A stretch of DNA of 64,000 bases from Osedax symbiont Rs1 (GTDB lineage: Bacteria > Pseudomonadota > Gammaproteobacteria > Pseudomonadales > Balneatricaceae): positions 45,386-109,385 of the forward strand of contig ASZJ01000119.1 in the NCBI GenBank assembly GCA_000416275.1. Reading direction: 5' to 3'. The translations under genes were made by a program, and so were the position numbers. Position 1 is the stretch's first letter; every line of letters begins with the position of its first letter. The notes beneath the pieces were generated by a model. The model ran no database searches. It had not been told where the DNA came from and worked only from the letters and a program-made list of their open reading frames with translations. Of this stretch, positions 47,834-57,090 are shown one piece after another.

Positions 47834-49543
47834 CTAAGTAGTGATGACTCTATTGAGTTCTTCTAAACTGGTGATGCCCTGGGCCACTTTATCGAGACCA
47901 GACATTTTTAAAGGTTTAAAACCTTGTCTTGAGGCAATCTCTAAAATATCTAATGAGGTGCCCTCATTCATGATACAGTCTGAAATTTCCGGACTCATCG
48001 ATAGCACTTCATAAATACCGACCCGACCCTTATAGCCTTTATTGCAGTGTGTGCAGCCGACCGGGTTAGATTCGTGCAGGTTTAAACTATGGAGTTGGTC
48101 AGGTTCAAAGCCTGCTTTGGACAAGGCCTTTTCTGGAATGACTAAGGGCACTTTACACTCTTCGCAGAGGCGTCTAGCCAGACGCTGCGCTATAATTAAA
48201 GACACTGCAGTGGCGACGTTAAAGGCTTCGACGCCCATGTTGCGAAGTCTGGATAGTGTCTCAGTAGCGCTGTTAGTGTGCAGTGTAGAAAGTACCATAT
48301 GACCGGTTTGTGCCGCTTTTATGGAAATTTCAGCGGTTTCTAAATCACGTATTTCCCCGACCATGACCACGTCGGGATCCTGTCGCAAGAAAGAGCGCAG
48401 TGCCGTGGCAAAAGTAAGCCCTACTTTGGCGTTGACATGCACTTGGTTGATCCCCTCTAAATTGATTTCTACCGGGTCTTCAGCCGTTGAAATATTGCGC
48501 TCTTCTGTATTGAGGATGTTAAGTCCAGTATAGAGGGAGACAGTTTTACCACTGCCGGTTGGTCCGGTTACCAAAATCATCCCCTGTGGTTTGACTAAGG
48601 TATTTAAAAACATTTCTTTTTGCTCAGGGTCGAAGCCCAAGGCATCGACGCCAATTTTGGCGCTGCTAGAGTCTAAAATACGCAATACTATTTTCTCTCC
48701 CCATAAGGTGGGGAGGGAGTTAACCCGAAAATCGATAGAGCGCGATTGTGAAAGGCGCATTTTAATCCGCCCGTCCTGTGGCACACGTCTCTCGGAAATG
48801 TCCATTTTAGACATGACTTTAAGTCTAGCAGACAATCGGCTGGCCATCGCTGACGGAGGTTTGGCTACCTCTTGCAGAATGCCGTCGATTCTTGAGCGAA
48901 CACGATAGCTTTTTTCATAGGGTTCGAAGTGAATGTCCGATGCGCCCTTGCGGATGCAATCCAGCAGTACCTTGTTGACAAAACGGACCACCGGGGCCTC
49001 TTTACCAGCGTCCTCAGTGCTATCAGGCTCTTCGATTTGTTCTGTATCTTCGAGTTCTAAATTATCTAAACTGTCATCGTCAAGCTCATCAAACGAAGAG
49101 CTTTTATTGTCGAGAAAACTATTAATAGTCTGCTGCAATTTATCTTCTTCGACAATCACCGCTTCGGTATTTAAGCCGGTATGGAATTTAAAGTCATCCA
49201 GGGCGTTGATATTGGTAGGGTCGGATAGGGCGACGAAAATTTTATTTTTGCGCTTCATCAGTGGCAAAGCGCGATGTTTAAGAATCAGTTTTTCATCGAT
49301 TAAGCCTTCGGGAATGTTCTGTGTCTCGTAAATATCTAAGTCAAACAGCGGCATGCCGAATTCGTCGGAGGCGGCAAAAGCGGCGTTGTAATTACTAATG
49401 AGCTCTTCGGCAATAATATGAGAGATAAAGGGCTTTTGTAAAGAGCGCGCTTTTTCTAGCGCGATATTCGCGACTTGGGCAGAGAAATAGCCATCTTTCA
49501 CTAGTCTTCTTGCTAATCCAACTAAAGGTTTGGTAGTCTGCAA
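47834..49543 (-). CDS. pilB: Type IV pilus assembly ATPase PilB
   Basis: Cytoplasmic hexameric ATPase that powers pilus extension. The N-terminal T2SSE domain is followed by Walker A (VTGPTGSGKTVSLYTGLN), an Asp box (ISTAEDPVEI), Walker B (DPDVVMVGEIRD) and a His box (GHMVLSTLHTNSATETLSRL). The Cys cluster CEECK...CTHCNKGYKGRVGI binds zinc. The start is TTG 49543 (QTTKPLVG follows), preceded by AAGGGAG 8 bases upstream, giving 569 residues, the usual length; an earlier TTG at 49606 lacks a ribosome site. Confidence 0.95.
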   Translation of the reverse strand: MQTTKPLVGLARRLVKDGYFSAQVANIALEKARSLQKPFISHIIAEELISNYNAAFAASDEFGMPLFDLDIYETQNIPEGLIDEKLILKHRALPLMKRKNKIFVALSDPTNINALDDFKFHTGLNTEAVIVEEDKLQQTINSFLDNKSSSFDELDDDSLDNLELEDTEQIEEPDSTEDAGKEAPVVRFVNKVLLDCIRKGASDIHFEPYEKSYRVRSRIDGILQEVAKPPSAMASRLSARLKVMSKMDISERRVPQDGRIKMRLSQSRSIDFRVNSLPTLWGEKIVLRILDSSSAKIGVDALGFDPEQKEMFLNTLVKPQGMILVTGPTGSGKTVSLYTGLNILNTEERNISTAEDPVEINLEGINQVHVNAKVGLTFATALRSFLRQDPDVVMVGEIRDLETAEISIKAAQTGHMVLSTLHTNSATETLSRLRNMGVEAFNVATAVSLIIAQRLARRLCEECKVPLVIPEKALSKAGFEPDQLHSLNLHESNPVGCTHCNKGYKGRVGIYEVLSMSPEISDCIMNEGTSLDILEIASRQGFKPLKMSGLDKVAQGITSLEELNRVITT

Positions 49544-49742
49544 TCTGCTAGCTCCCTTGAGGCTAAAGTGATCAAAATATAGAGTTAAGCTATTAAAGTT
49601 ACACAATAATAACTAAAAAATGTAATAAAATCATCTATTCGATGCTAGAATAGCGCTGTATATTTAGCAGGCATTAATAGGTTAAGTTTAAGTTAAGTTT
49701 GTTTTCTGGGAAGTTTAACTGATTAACTTATTAGTGCATTAA

Positions 49743-49769
49743 TAAATTATAAATTATAAATTATAAATT
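49743..49769. repeat. 7-bp tandem repeat just upstream of pilA
   Basis: The unit TAAATTA is repeated 3.9 times, ending one base before the GCAGGAG ribosome-binding region of pilA. Copy number could change by slippage. Confidence 0.85.
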
Positions 49770-49784
49770 GCAGGAGAGCACGCC

Positions 49785-50234
49785 ATGAAAAAGCAACAAG
49801 GATTTACATTAATAGAATTAATGATTGTCGTAGCAATTATCGGCATTCTGGCAGCAATTGCATTGCCAGCGTATCAAGACTATACGATGAGAGCTAGGGT
49901 GTCTGAAGGAATTACTTTAGCGTCAGGTGCGAAAACTGCCGTTACTGAATATTATGCTTCAGAAAGTATAATGCCTAATTCAAATACTAGTGCTGGGCTA
50001 GCAAGTGAAACGGATATATCTGGAGATTCGGTTCATTCTGTCCAAGTAACACACTCAGGAGCAATAGTGGTCTACTTTACTAAAAAAGTTAGTGATACAA
50101 AAAAAATAGTTTTAGTGCCTGATGCTTCAGGTGGTAGTATTAAGTGGGAATGCCAGACAGATTTAGATTCAGGGGTTGTTCCAGCAACTTGTAGACACGC
50201 AATAACAGCACCTAACGTTGCAAACCGTCCTTAG
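49785..50234 (+). CDS. pilA: Major type IV pilin
   Basis: Prepilin of 149 residues with the short leader MKKQQG. Cleavage is expected before Phe7, and Glu11 (mature Glu5) is in place in [20 protein letters not shown]. The variable domain ends with Cys123 and Cys136, which should form the D-region disulfide. It is divergent from pilB. AGGAG lies 8 bases before the ATG. No sigma-54 promoter (TGGCAC-N5-TTGC) was found upstream, unlike in Pseudomonas. Confidence 0.96.
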   Translation: MKKQQGFTLIELMIVVAIIGILAAIALPAYQDYTMRARVSEGITLASGAKTAVTEYYASESIMPNSNTSAGLASETDISGDSVHSVQVTHSGAIVVYFTKKVSDTKKIVLVPDASGGSIKWECQTDLDSGVVPATCRHAITAPNVANRP

Positions 50235-50624
50235 TAGCTCTAATATGAAGAAGGCCTTGTCTGTCGCTAGTTGCTTGCATCACGATGCATGCTTCTTGTG
50301 TGGCAGATTAAGGCTTGCGGTTATCTTTGGTTGTGGTTTGTGGTTGGATTAGTTTGAGGCCTGGTAGCGGGTAGTTCCACTCTTTGGTTCTGTAGTCTAA
50401 TCTTTTTTCTTTCTTGGTTTGAAATTAATTACGAATATACGCCTTACTAATACATTAAAACGCCTATCTTAGTCTGTTCAAGGTTGTTGTTGTTGTTGTT
50501 GTTGGTTATAGCGGCGTAAGATACTCATAGAATAAAAGTCTCTGAATAGCTGGTAGAGCAGTGTTTTGTTTACTGGCAATGGTACTGGCAGTGGGAAAAG
50601 CTAAGTCGTTGTGAGCTAAATGTT
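50235..50624. other. Intergenic region after pilA, with a GTT repeat
   Basis: About 390 bases between the convergent pilA and nadC genes. It holds a weak hairpin TGCATCACGATGCA near 50275 and a (GTT)7 run at 50483-50503. No tRNA was found, although a tRNA-Thr is next to pilA in some Pseudomonas. Confidence 0.5.
50483..50503. repeat. (GTT)7 microsatellite
   Basis: Seven perfect GTT units in non-coding sequence between pilA and nadC. Confidence 0.9.
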
Positions 50625-51464
50625 TCAGTTAAACCTCATCGATAGATCAACCGCATGGCAATGTTTAGTTAAAGCCCCTATCGATATATAATCTACCCCA
50701 GTTTTCGCAGTAGCTAATAGAGTCTCGCTGCTAATATTCCCAGAAGCTTCCAATTTCACCCTTCCTGCTGTCCAATCTACTGCTTGACGCATCAGTTCCA
50801 AGCTAAAGTTATCTAGCATCACTATGTCGGCATTTCCTTGCACGGCTAGTTTTAGCTGCTGCAGTGTCTCTACTTCTATCTCAACTTTTTTTCCTGGTGC
50901 GTTGTTATGTGCTTGGCGAATGGCGTTGGCAATGCCGCCACAGGCCATAATATGGTTCTCCTTGATTAAGAAGGCATCAAACAAGCCAATGCGGTGATTA
51001 AAGCAACCGCCGCAGGTGACTGCGTATTTCTGTGCGGCGCGCAAGCCTGGGATGGTCTTTCGAGTGTCGAGTAATTTTACCTGAGTATCTTTTACTAAAT
51101 CGGCATAGCGCTGGCTGATGGTGGCTGTGCCCGACAGTGTTTGCAGGAAATTTAAGGCGCAGCGCTCGGCGGTGAGCAGTGAACTTGCAGAACCGCTGCA
51201 GTTGAATAGCACTTGCTCGGCAGTGACTTGATCGCCGTCTTTGACTTGCCAGTCTATGCACAAACTCGGATCAACTTGCCTGAATACTTCGTCTACCCAG
51301 GCGATGCCGCAAATCACCGCCGCTTGGCGGGTGATGACTTGGGCGTTAGCTTGTTGGTTGCTCGGGATTAAATTGGCGGTGATATCACCCGAACCTATGT
51401 CCTCTTTAAGAGCGGCACAGACATTTTTTTTGATAATAGCTTGTAGGTTGGTATCTATAGACAT
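50625..51464 (-). CDS. nadC: Nicotinate-nucleotide pyrophosphorylase
   Basis: NAD synthesis enzyme converting quinolinate and PRPP to nicotinate mononucleotide. The 279-residue protein has the N-terminal [14 protein letters not shown], then [17 protein letters not shown], the substrate-site [19 protein letters not shown] and [14 protein letters not shown], and VEVETLQQ with LDNF. It is convergent with pilA and divergent from ampD, as in many relatives. Confidence 0.96.
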   Translation of the reverse strand: MSIDTNLQAIIKKNVCAALKEDIGSGDITANLIPSNQQANAQVITRQAAVICGIAWVDEVFRQVDPSLCIDWQVKDGDQVTAEQVLFNCSGSASSLLTAERCALNFLQTLSGTATISQRYADLVKDTQVKLLDTRKTIPGLRAAQKYAVTCGGCFNHRIGLFDAFLIKENHIMACGGIANAIRQAHNNAPGKKVEIEVETLQQLKLAVQGNADIVMLDNFSLELMRQAVDWTAGRVKLEASGNISSETLLATAKTGVDYISIGALTKHCHAVDLSMRFN

Positions 51465-51624
51465 TGATATTCCAAGCGGGTAATAGTGAAAGCAGTGCTG
51501 TGTTGCACAATGCTACTTAAAAGTGGTTAGTATGGGCGGAACAGGCTGCGCTATGTGCAGCTCAGCGTTTATAATAGCGTTTATGATAACGGAAGTAACG
51601 CAAGTTTAAATACTAGGTTAGGAT

Positions 51625-52191
51625 ATGACGCAGAAATTTTCAATTGAGAGCGGGGTGCTGCTCGGTGCCATTCAGCTAGCCTCGCCAAATTTCAATCACA
51701 GGCCGGAGTCGGCTAGTATTGAGCTGTTGGTGATCCATAATATTAGCTTGCCGCCGAAGCAGTTTGGCGGCGGCTTTGTCGAGCAGTTCTTTCTTAATAA
51801 GCTGGATTGCAGTGCAGATCCCTTTTTTGCCGAAATAAGTGCGTTGCAGGTCTCGGCTCATGTTTTCATCAGTCGCAAGGGCGAAGTGACGCAGTTTGTT
51901 AATTTTACACAGCGCGCCTGGCATGCGGGGATTTCTTCGTTTAATCAGCGACAAAATTGTAATGATTTTTCGATCGGTATAGAGCTAGAAGGTACCGATG
52001 ATCAAGACTTTGAAGATATTCAATACCAAGTGCTCGCTGCGATTAGCAAAGTGCTACAACAGACTTATCAAGGGATAGGGTCTGAGACGGTGGTCGGGCA
52101 CAGTGAAATTGCACCGGGTAGAAAAACTGATCCCGGGGGCTGTTTCGACTGGCCTAAGTACCGAGCGCTTTGGTGCGGTGTTGATGATTAA
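51625..52191 (+). CDS. ampD: 1,6-anhydro-N-acetylmuramyl-L-alanine amidase
   Basis: Cytoplasmic zinc amidase of cell wall recycling; its loss induces AmpC beta-lactamase in other species. Zinc ligands are His38 (LLVIHNIS), the His in VVGHSEIAPGRKTDPGGCFDW, and the Asp there. Conserved RAWHAGIS and SIGIELEGTD are present. The 188-residue length is normal. The usual partner ampE is not next to it. Confidence 0.95.
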   Translation: MTQKFSIESGVLLGAIQLASPNFNHRPESASIELLVIHNISLPPKQFGGGFVEQFFLNKLDCSADPFFAEISALQVSAHVFISRKGEVTQFVNFTQRAWHAGISSFNQRQNCNDFSIGIELEGTDDQDFEDIQYQVLAAISKVLQQTYQGIGSETVVGHSEIAPGRKTDPGGCFDWPKYRALWCGVDD

Positions 52192-52223
52192 GTGATCTCG
52201 CCCGTGGCAGTGATGATGTTCGG

Positions 52224-52946
52224 CTAATTAAATAATTTGGCCAGCGCTACAGGTATCGCTGTTTCAACTTTTAGGATTCGCTCGCCGAGTGATATGCTGC
52301 TAAAGCCCTGCTGTTGTATAAGTTGTACTTCGTAGTCGATAAAGCCGCCCTCGGGTCCTATCACTAAGGTAGTTTGTCGGTCGCTGATAGTTGGGGTTTG
52401 CCTGGCTTGGTAAGGGTGGGCTAGTAATTTTCGGCTATGCTTTGCGATGCTGGCCAGTTCGTCTTCGACAAAAGGTTTAAAGCGCTTGCGTAAGTGAAGC
52501 TTTGGTAAAAGCGTATCGCCTGCTTGTTCTAAGCCTAATAGTAACTGCTCCTCTATCGAAGCTGGGGATAGTACCGGCGTAGACCAATAGCTTTTATCTA
52601 CTTTGTAGCTGTGAATAAGGTAGAGCTCTTTTACGCCTAGGCAGGAGATTGTCTGCAAAATTCTTCTGAGCATTTTGGGTCTGGGCAGCGCTAAGATAAG
52701 AGTCAGGGGGAGAGGGGCAGGTGGTTTTCTAGCTGTTGCTAGGCTGATATCGAGTGCTAAGCTAACACTTTGCTGATCGATATGGGTGATTGTTCCCCGG
52801 CCTATCAGTCCGTTAAGCAGCCCTACTTTTAAGCATTGGTCTTGTACCGCGCGGTGTACTTTTAAAATATGTTGAAAGCGTCGGTCAAATAATACCACCT
52901 GCTGCTGATCTACAAAATCTTCCGGTTTAACAATGATTAAATTCAT
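52224..52946 (-). CDS. rsmE: 16S rRNA m3U1498 methyltransferase
   Basis: SPOUT methyltransferase for U1498 of 16S rRNA. The 240-residue protein has a PUA-like N terminus (FQHILKVHRAV), the knot segment ILALPRPKMLRRILQTISCL, and the SAM-binding loop LVIGPEGGFIDYEVQLI, with ISLGERILKVETA at the end. It starts 8 bases after fbpC, suggesting it is transcribed at the end of the iron transporter operon. Confidence 0.94.
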   Translation of the reverse strand: MNLIIVKPEDFVDQQQVVLFDRRFQHILKVHRAVQDQCLKVGLLNGLIGRGTITHIDQQSVSLALDISLATARKPPAPLPLTLILALPRPKMLRRILQTISCLGVKELYLIHSYKVDKSYWSTPVLSPASIEEQLLLGLEQAGDTLLPKLHLRKRFKPFVEDELASIAKHSRKLLAHPYQARQTPTISDRQTTLVIGPEGGFIDYEVQLIQQQGFSSISLGERILKVETAIPVALAKLFN

Positions 52947-52954
52947 GTTTGTCT

Positions 52955-54025
52955 TCAGCGATTAAATAAAACTAAGTGTTCAATGTTTAATTTAAGGTTA
53001 AATTTATCACCGACATTATACTGATAATTGTAGTGCGCTGGAGTGTTGCACAGCACCTGTGAGCCATCCGCTAAGCTGAGTTCAAAAGTGAAGTAGGAGC
53101 CGTGAAAGTCTTTCTTTTTAACAATCCCAAAATTTTCGGCAATCGGATCGTGCTTAAGATCGTCGATACGCACTAAAACTAATACTTCAGATCCCGCTTG
53201 ATAGCCGTGTGGGCTATCTGATTCAAGTTTCCCTAAGCTGGTCTCAATGCAGTGTTCGCAGAGTGTCACCGCGGGTAAAAATTTACTTTTTCCGATAAAG
53301 TCGGCGACAAATTTTGTCGCGGGGTGGTGGTAGCTGTTGTAGGCATTGTCCCATTGATGGATGCGTCCCGCTTGCATCACCGCTATTTTATCAGCTATCG
53401 CGAAAGCTTCTGCTTGGTCATGGCTCACCATTAGGGCGCTGACTTGTTCGTGCTTTAAAATCTGTTTTACTTGGGGGACCAGTGTTTCTCGAAGCTTTGC
53501 ATCTAGGCCGGAAAAAGGCTCATCCAATAAAATTAATTTTGGCTTGGGAGCGAGTGCCCTGGCGAGCGCGATCCGCTGTTGTTGACCGCCTGATAGCTGG
53601 TGTGGAAACTGCTCAGCTTTTTCGTTGAGGTCCACCAGCGTCAGTAATTGTAGGACTCTAGCGTGACGCTCTTTGCTGGGCAGGTGTTTAATTCCAAAAG
53701 CCACATTGTCCGCAATGCTTAAGTGCGGAAATAAGGCGATATCCTGAAAGACCATGCCGATGTTGCGATGCTCGGGGGCTAAGGTGTGCTGTGGGTCAGA
53801 TATAAGCTGTTGTGATAGTTTAATGGTGCCTTTTTTTAGCTCTTCAAAACCGGCAATGGCTCGTAATAAGGTCGATTTTCCGCAGCCACTTGGGCCCAAG
53901 AGACAGCCTATTTCACCCTTTTGTAGGCTGATAGAAATATTTCTCACTACTATGTTGGTGCCATACCCGACATCAATATTGTCTAATTCCAGTAGTGGCA
54001 AGATACTTTTTTCTGAGACATTCAT
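52955..54025 (-). CDS. fbpC: Ferric iron ABC transporter ATPase
   Basis: ATPase of the FbpABC type importer, 356 residues. Walker A is LLGPSGCGKSTLLRAI, the signature is QLSGGQQQRIALARALAP and Walker B is LILLDEPFSGLD, with VSHDQAEAF as switch. The C-terminal TOBE-like domain (VRIDDLKHDPI) is present. It lies 4 bases after fbpB. Confidence 0.93.
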   Translation of the reverse strand: MNVSEKSILPLLELDNIDVGYGTNIVVRNISISLQKGEIGCLLGPSGCGKSTLLRAIAGFEELKKGTIKLSQQLISDPQHTLAPEHRNIGMVFQDIALFPHLSIADNVAFGIKHLPSKERHARVLQLLTLVDLNEKAEQFPHQLSGGQQQRIALARALAPKPKLILLDEPFSGLDAKLRETLVPQVKQILKHEQVSALMVSHDQAEAFAIADKIAVMQAGRIHQWDNAYNSYHHPATKFVADFIGKSKFLPAVTLCEHCIETSLGKLESDSPHGYQAGSEVLVLVRIDDLKHDPIAENFGIVKKKDFHGSYFTFELSLADGSQVLCNTPAHYNYQYNVGDKFNLKLNIEHLVLFNR

Positions 54026-54029
54026 CGTG

Positions 54030-55676
54030 TTAGTGCTCTCTTTTGTTCGATATGGATCTACTTAGAATGATCACAGGTAGTAGGCCAACACATACTATCA
54101 TTAATGATGCGGGAGCTGCGTCAATTAGTCGTTCATCAGATGCAAGCTCATAAGCGTGTACCGCCAAGGTGTTAAAATTAAACGGTCGCAGTATTAATGT
54201 GGCAGGTAGCTCTTTAAGTACATCGACAAACACAATCAACAGTGCGGTCAATAGTGAGCTGCGCATTAAAGGGGCGTGAATATTCTTTAGTACCATGGTG
54301 TTATTGTTGCCGAGTGATCTTGCGGCGTCATCGAGGCTAGGTTTTATTTTATCCAGCCCGCTTTGTACCGCTCCCATAGAAACGGCCAAAAATCTGACCG
54401 TGTAGGCAAACAGCAGCGCAAATAAAGTGCCGGACATAAGTAGGCCTATTTCAAAATCAAAATAGTCGGCAAAAAAATTGATTAATCGATGGTCCAGCCA
54501 AGCGAGTGGGATAATAATGCCGATGGCGATGATCGTGCCGGGGAGGGCATAGCCTAAACCGGCAATAGTCACCGCGCTATTTACCGGCGGGCTGTTTTTC
54601 AATCTTTTTGCATAGGCCATAACTAACGACAAAATAACCGCGATCATGGCTGCACTCAGCGCTAAATAAAAGGAATTCCATGCGAGAGAGAAGAATGCCG
54701 AGGCTTCAAATGTCGCCTGGGTAAACGCCCAATAGGCTAGCACAGACGATGGAATGAGGAAGCCGATGCTAATCGGAAGTAGGCAGATTATCCAGGCAAT
54801 GCAAGTATGCTTAGTTGAAAGTTTGATTAGAGCGGGGATGGCTCTTAACTCGTTACTTGAATGATAGCGGTATAGTCTTCTGGAGTAACGTTCTAAGATA
54901 ATCAAAAAAGCCACAAAACTAAGCAGTACCGATGCCAGTTGTGCAGCAGCCGTCGGGTCGCCAAGGCCATAAAAAGTACGAAAGATGCCGGTGGTAAAAG
55001 TGCTGACGCCAAAAAATTGCACGGTGCCGTAATCGGCCAATGTTTCCATCAATGCCAGTGTTAGGCCGGCAATGATCGCGGGTCTAGCCATAGGTAGCGA
55101 TAGTTTAAAGAAGGCCTGAGTTCTACTGTAGCCAAGTGTGCGGCACACTTCTAAAGCGCTGGTCGATTGTTCGAGAAAGGCGGCTCTAGCCAGTAGGTAA
55201 ACATAAGGATAGAGGACTAAAGTGAGCATCATCACCGCACCGGGCAGCGAGCGAATCTCAAAAAACCAGTACTCGCCGTAATTTAGGCCAGTCAGTTGTC
55301 TAATTTGGGTTTGTACTGGCCCTGCAAAATCCAATAGACCGGTATAAGTATAAGCGACAATATAGGCGGGGACCGCAAGTGGCAGCAGTAAAAGCCAAGT
55401 CAGTAATTTTTTACCGGTGAAATCACAAACGCTGGTAAACCACGCGGTGGGGATGCCGATCAAAAGCACGCCCACTGCAACACCTAATAGCAGCAGAGTT
55501 GAGTTGATTACATAATCAGTCAGTACAGTGTTGGCTAGATGTGTCCAGGTAGCGCCAAAGCCATCAAAAATGGAGCTTGCGACGACCAGAATCGGGAGAG
55601 ACAAAATAACTGCTGTTATAAGCGCGCAGCTACTTAGCCAATTAAAGCGGGTTAAATATTTAGGTATCTTCATCAT
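54030..55676 (-). CDS. fbpB: Ferric iron ABC transporter permease
   Basis: Fused double permease of about 548 residues with some twelve helices and two inner-membrane permease domains. The EAA-like coupling motifs appear as LEVCRTLGYSRTQAFFKLSL and LDDAARSLGNNNTMVLKNIH. The start is uncertain: Met codons at 55700 and 55676 are possible, neither with a clear ribosome site; 55676 (MMKIPKYL) is taken. It lies between fbpA and fbpC in one operon. Confidence 0.92.
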   Translation of the reverse strand: MMKIPKYLTRFNWLSSCALITAVILSLPILVVASSIFDGFGATWTHLANTVLTDYVINSTLLLLGVAVGVLLIGIPTAWFTSVCDFTGKKLLTWLLLLPLAVPAYIVAYTYTGLLDFAGPVQTQIRQLTGLNYGEYWFFEIRSLPGAVMMLTLVLYPYVYLLARAAFLEQSTSALEVCRTLGYSRTQAFFKLSLPMARPAIIAGLTLALMETLADYGTVQFFGVSTFTTGIFRTFYGLGDPTAAAQLASVLLSFVAFLIILERYSRRLYRYHSSNELRAIPALIKLSTKHTCIAWIICLLPISIGFLIPSSVLAYWAFTQATFEASAFFSLAWNSFYLALSAAMIAVILSLVMAYAKRLKNSPPVNSAVTIAGLGYALPGTIIAIGIIIPLAWLDHRLINFFADYFDFEIGLLMSGTLFALLFAYTVRFLAVSMGAVQSGLDKIKPSLDDAARSLGNNNTMVLKNIHAPLMRSSLLTALLIVFVDVLKELPATLILRPFNFNTLAVHAYELASDERLIDAAPASLMIVCVGLLPVIILSRSISNKREH

Positions 55677-55763
55677 TAAATATAGTCTAAAACCTAGCAT
55701 GCGCTGCGGGTTTTTTGCTAAACAGTCCCAGCTAAGGAGCTGTTTAGCGCCGGTGCAGAGCGT

Positions 55764-56795
55764 TTATTTCCAGCCAGCTTTGTCCATTAGTTCCACCGCT
55801 GCTCGATTGTTTTCTCCAAGCTTATTTAAGGGGATAGTATCTGCTTTAAAGCTACCCCAGCTCTTTAGTGACGCTGACGTTTTAGCGTTTTTTAATACCG
55901 GAAACTCACTGTTGACAGCGGCATACCAAGCTTGAGATTCTGCAGAGGACATAAATTCGATCAGCTTAATGGCGTTGTCTTTATGTCGCGAAGATTTAGT
56001 GACGCCGGCGCCACTGACGTTCATATGAACGCCGCGGCCCTGTTGGTTGGGCCAAAATAGCGCCACTTTTTCAACTAGCGCCTTATCGCTGGTTTTGTCG
56101 CTATTCATCAGACGGCCATAATAATAAGTGTTGGCAATAGTTACATCACAGACTCCGGCTGCGACCGCTCTTATTTGGTCAGTGTCACCACCTGAGGGTG
56201 GCTTGGCTATATTGGCGACAATTTTGTCAGCCCACTCTTGAGTCTTTTCGCTGCCAATATTTTCAATCATGGAGGAGACCAGTGATTGGTTGTAAATATT
56301 GTTCGAGCTTCTCAGGCAGATCCTGCCCTTCCATTTGCTGTTGGCAAGATCCTCATAGCTAGAAAGTTGATCCTTGGTTACTTTGGCTTTTGCATAAAAG
56401 ATGGTTCTGGCACGCTGCGATAAACCAAACCATAAATTATCTTGGTCACGTAAGTGTTGAGGAATATTTTTTTCCAGTATGGCACTGGTAATTGGTTGCA
56501 AAACGCCCGCTTCCTTAGCGCGTTGTAATCTGCCGGCATCGACAGTGATAAAAACATCCGCAGGGCTGGCGTCGCCTTCAATTTTCAAACGCTGTAATAG
56601 AGCGTCAGCGCTACCGGTAATTAGATTGACATTAATCCCAGTGCGCTGTTCAAACTTGTCTAATAAAGGCTTAATTAAGGCTTCTTTTCTGGCGGAATAG
56701 ACGTTTACTTCAGAGGCGGCGGCTAAATATTGACTGCTTAAAAGGGTGCTGATCGCCATGCCGGCAATCATTATTTTTTGAGATTTTATTAGCAT
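55764..56795 (-). CDS. fbpA: Ferric iron ABC transporter substrate-binding protein
   Basis: Periplasmic iron-binding protein of 343 residues. The signal peptide (MLIKSQKIMIAGMAISTLLS...) ends near AAAS at about residue 28. The mature protein begins VNVYSARKEALIKPLLDKFE, the family start. The Tyr pair in ANTYYYGRLMNS (about residue 230) is expected to bind Fe(III). A Fur-like box lies about 250 bases upstream, consistent with iron repression of the fbpABC operon. Confidence 0.94.
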   Translation of the reverse strand: MLIKSQKIMIAGMAISTLLSSQYLAAASEVNVYSARKEALIKPLLDKFEQRTGINVNLITGSADALLQRLKIEGDASPADVFITVDAGRLQRAKEAGVLQPITSAILEKNIPQHLRDQDNLWFGLSQRARTIFYAKAKVTKDQLSSYEDLANSKWKGRICLRSSNNIYNQSLVSSMIENIGSEKTQEWADKIVANIAKPPSGGDTDQIRAVAAGVCDVTIANTYYYGRLMNSDKTSDKALVEKVALFWPNQQGRGVHMNVSGAGVTKSSRHKDNAIKLIEFMSSAESQAWYAAVNSEFPVLKNAKTSASLKSWGSFKADTIPLNKLGENNRAAVELMDKAGWK

Positions 56796-57041
56796 ATTAA
56801 ACTCTTGTGGTTAGGACTAAATTAGCCTTTCAATTTGGGCTGATCTAGCATTTTTTTTGCCGCGTGATTAACAGCAAAGCACAGCGGTAAGATAAATTTT
56901 TGCACAGCGACTATGATGAAAACAAGTCTTTATGTAATGCTGGATAATCAAGTTTAAAGGCCTGCTATCCTATTTGAAGTCTGTGGTTCATTGGTGCACT
57001 TAATAGCGAAAATAATAGATTAAAAAGATATCATTAGTATA

Positions 57042-57060
57042 AATGATAATTGTTATTATT
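57042..57060 (-). promoter_or_regulatory. Candidate Fur box upstream of fbpA
   Basis: AATGATAATTGTTATTATT fits the 7-1-7 Fur pattern TGATAAT-N-ATTATCA with two mismatches in one half. It is about 250 bases before the fbpA start, in an A+T-rich gap (56796-57090). Confidence 0.6.
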
Positions 57061-57090
57061 TATATGATTTCGCTCAGATTATAGAATGAA

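Noticed and set aside
49607..49784. Sigma-54 promoter for pilA
   Set aside because: No TGGCAC-N5-TTGC match on the coding strand.
50235..50624. tRNA next to pilA
   Set aside because: No cloverleaf or conserved TTCGA arm was seen.
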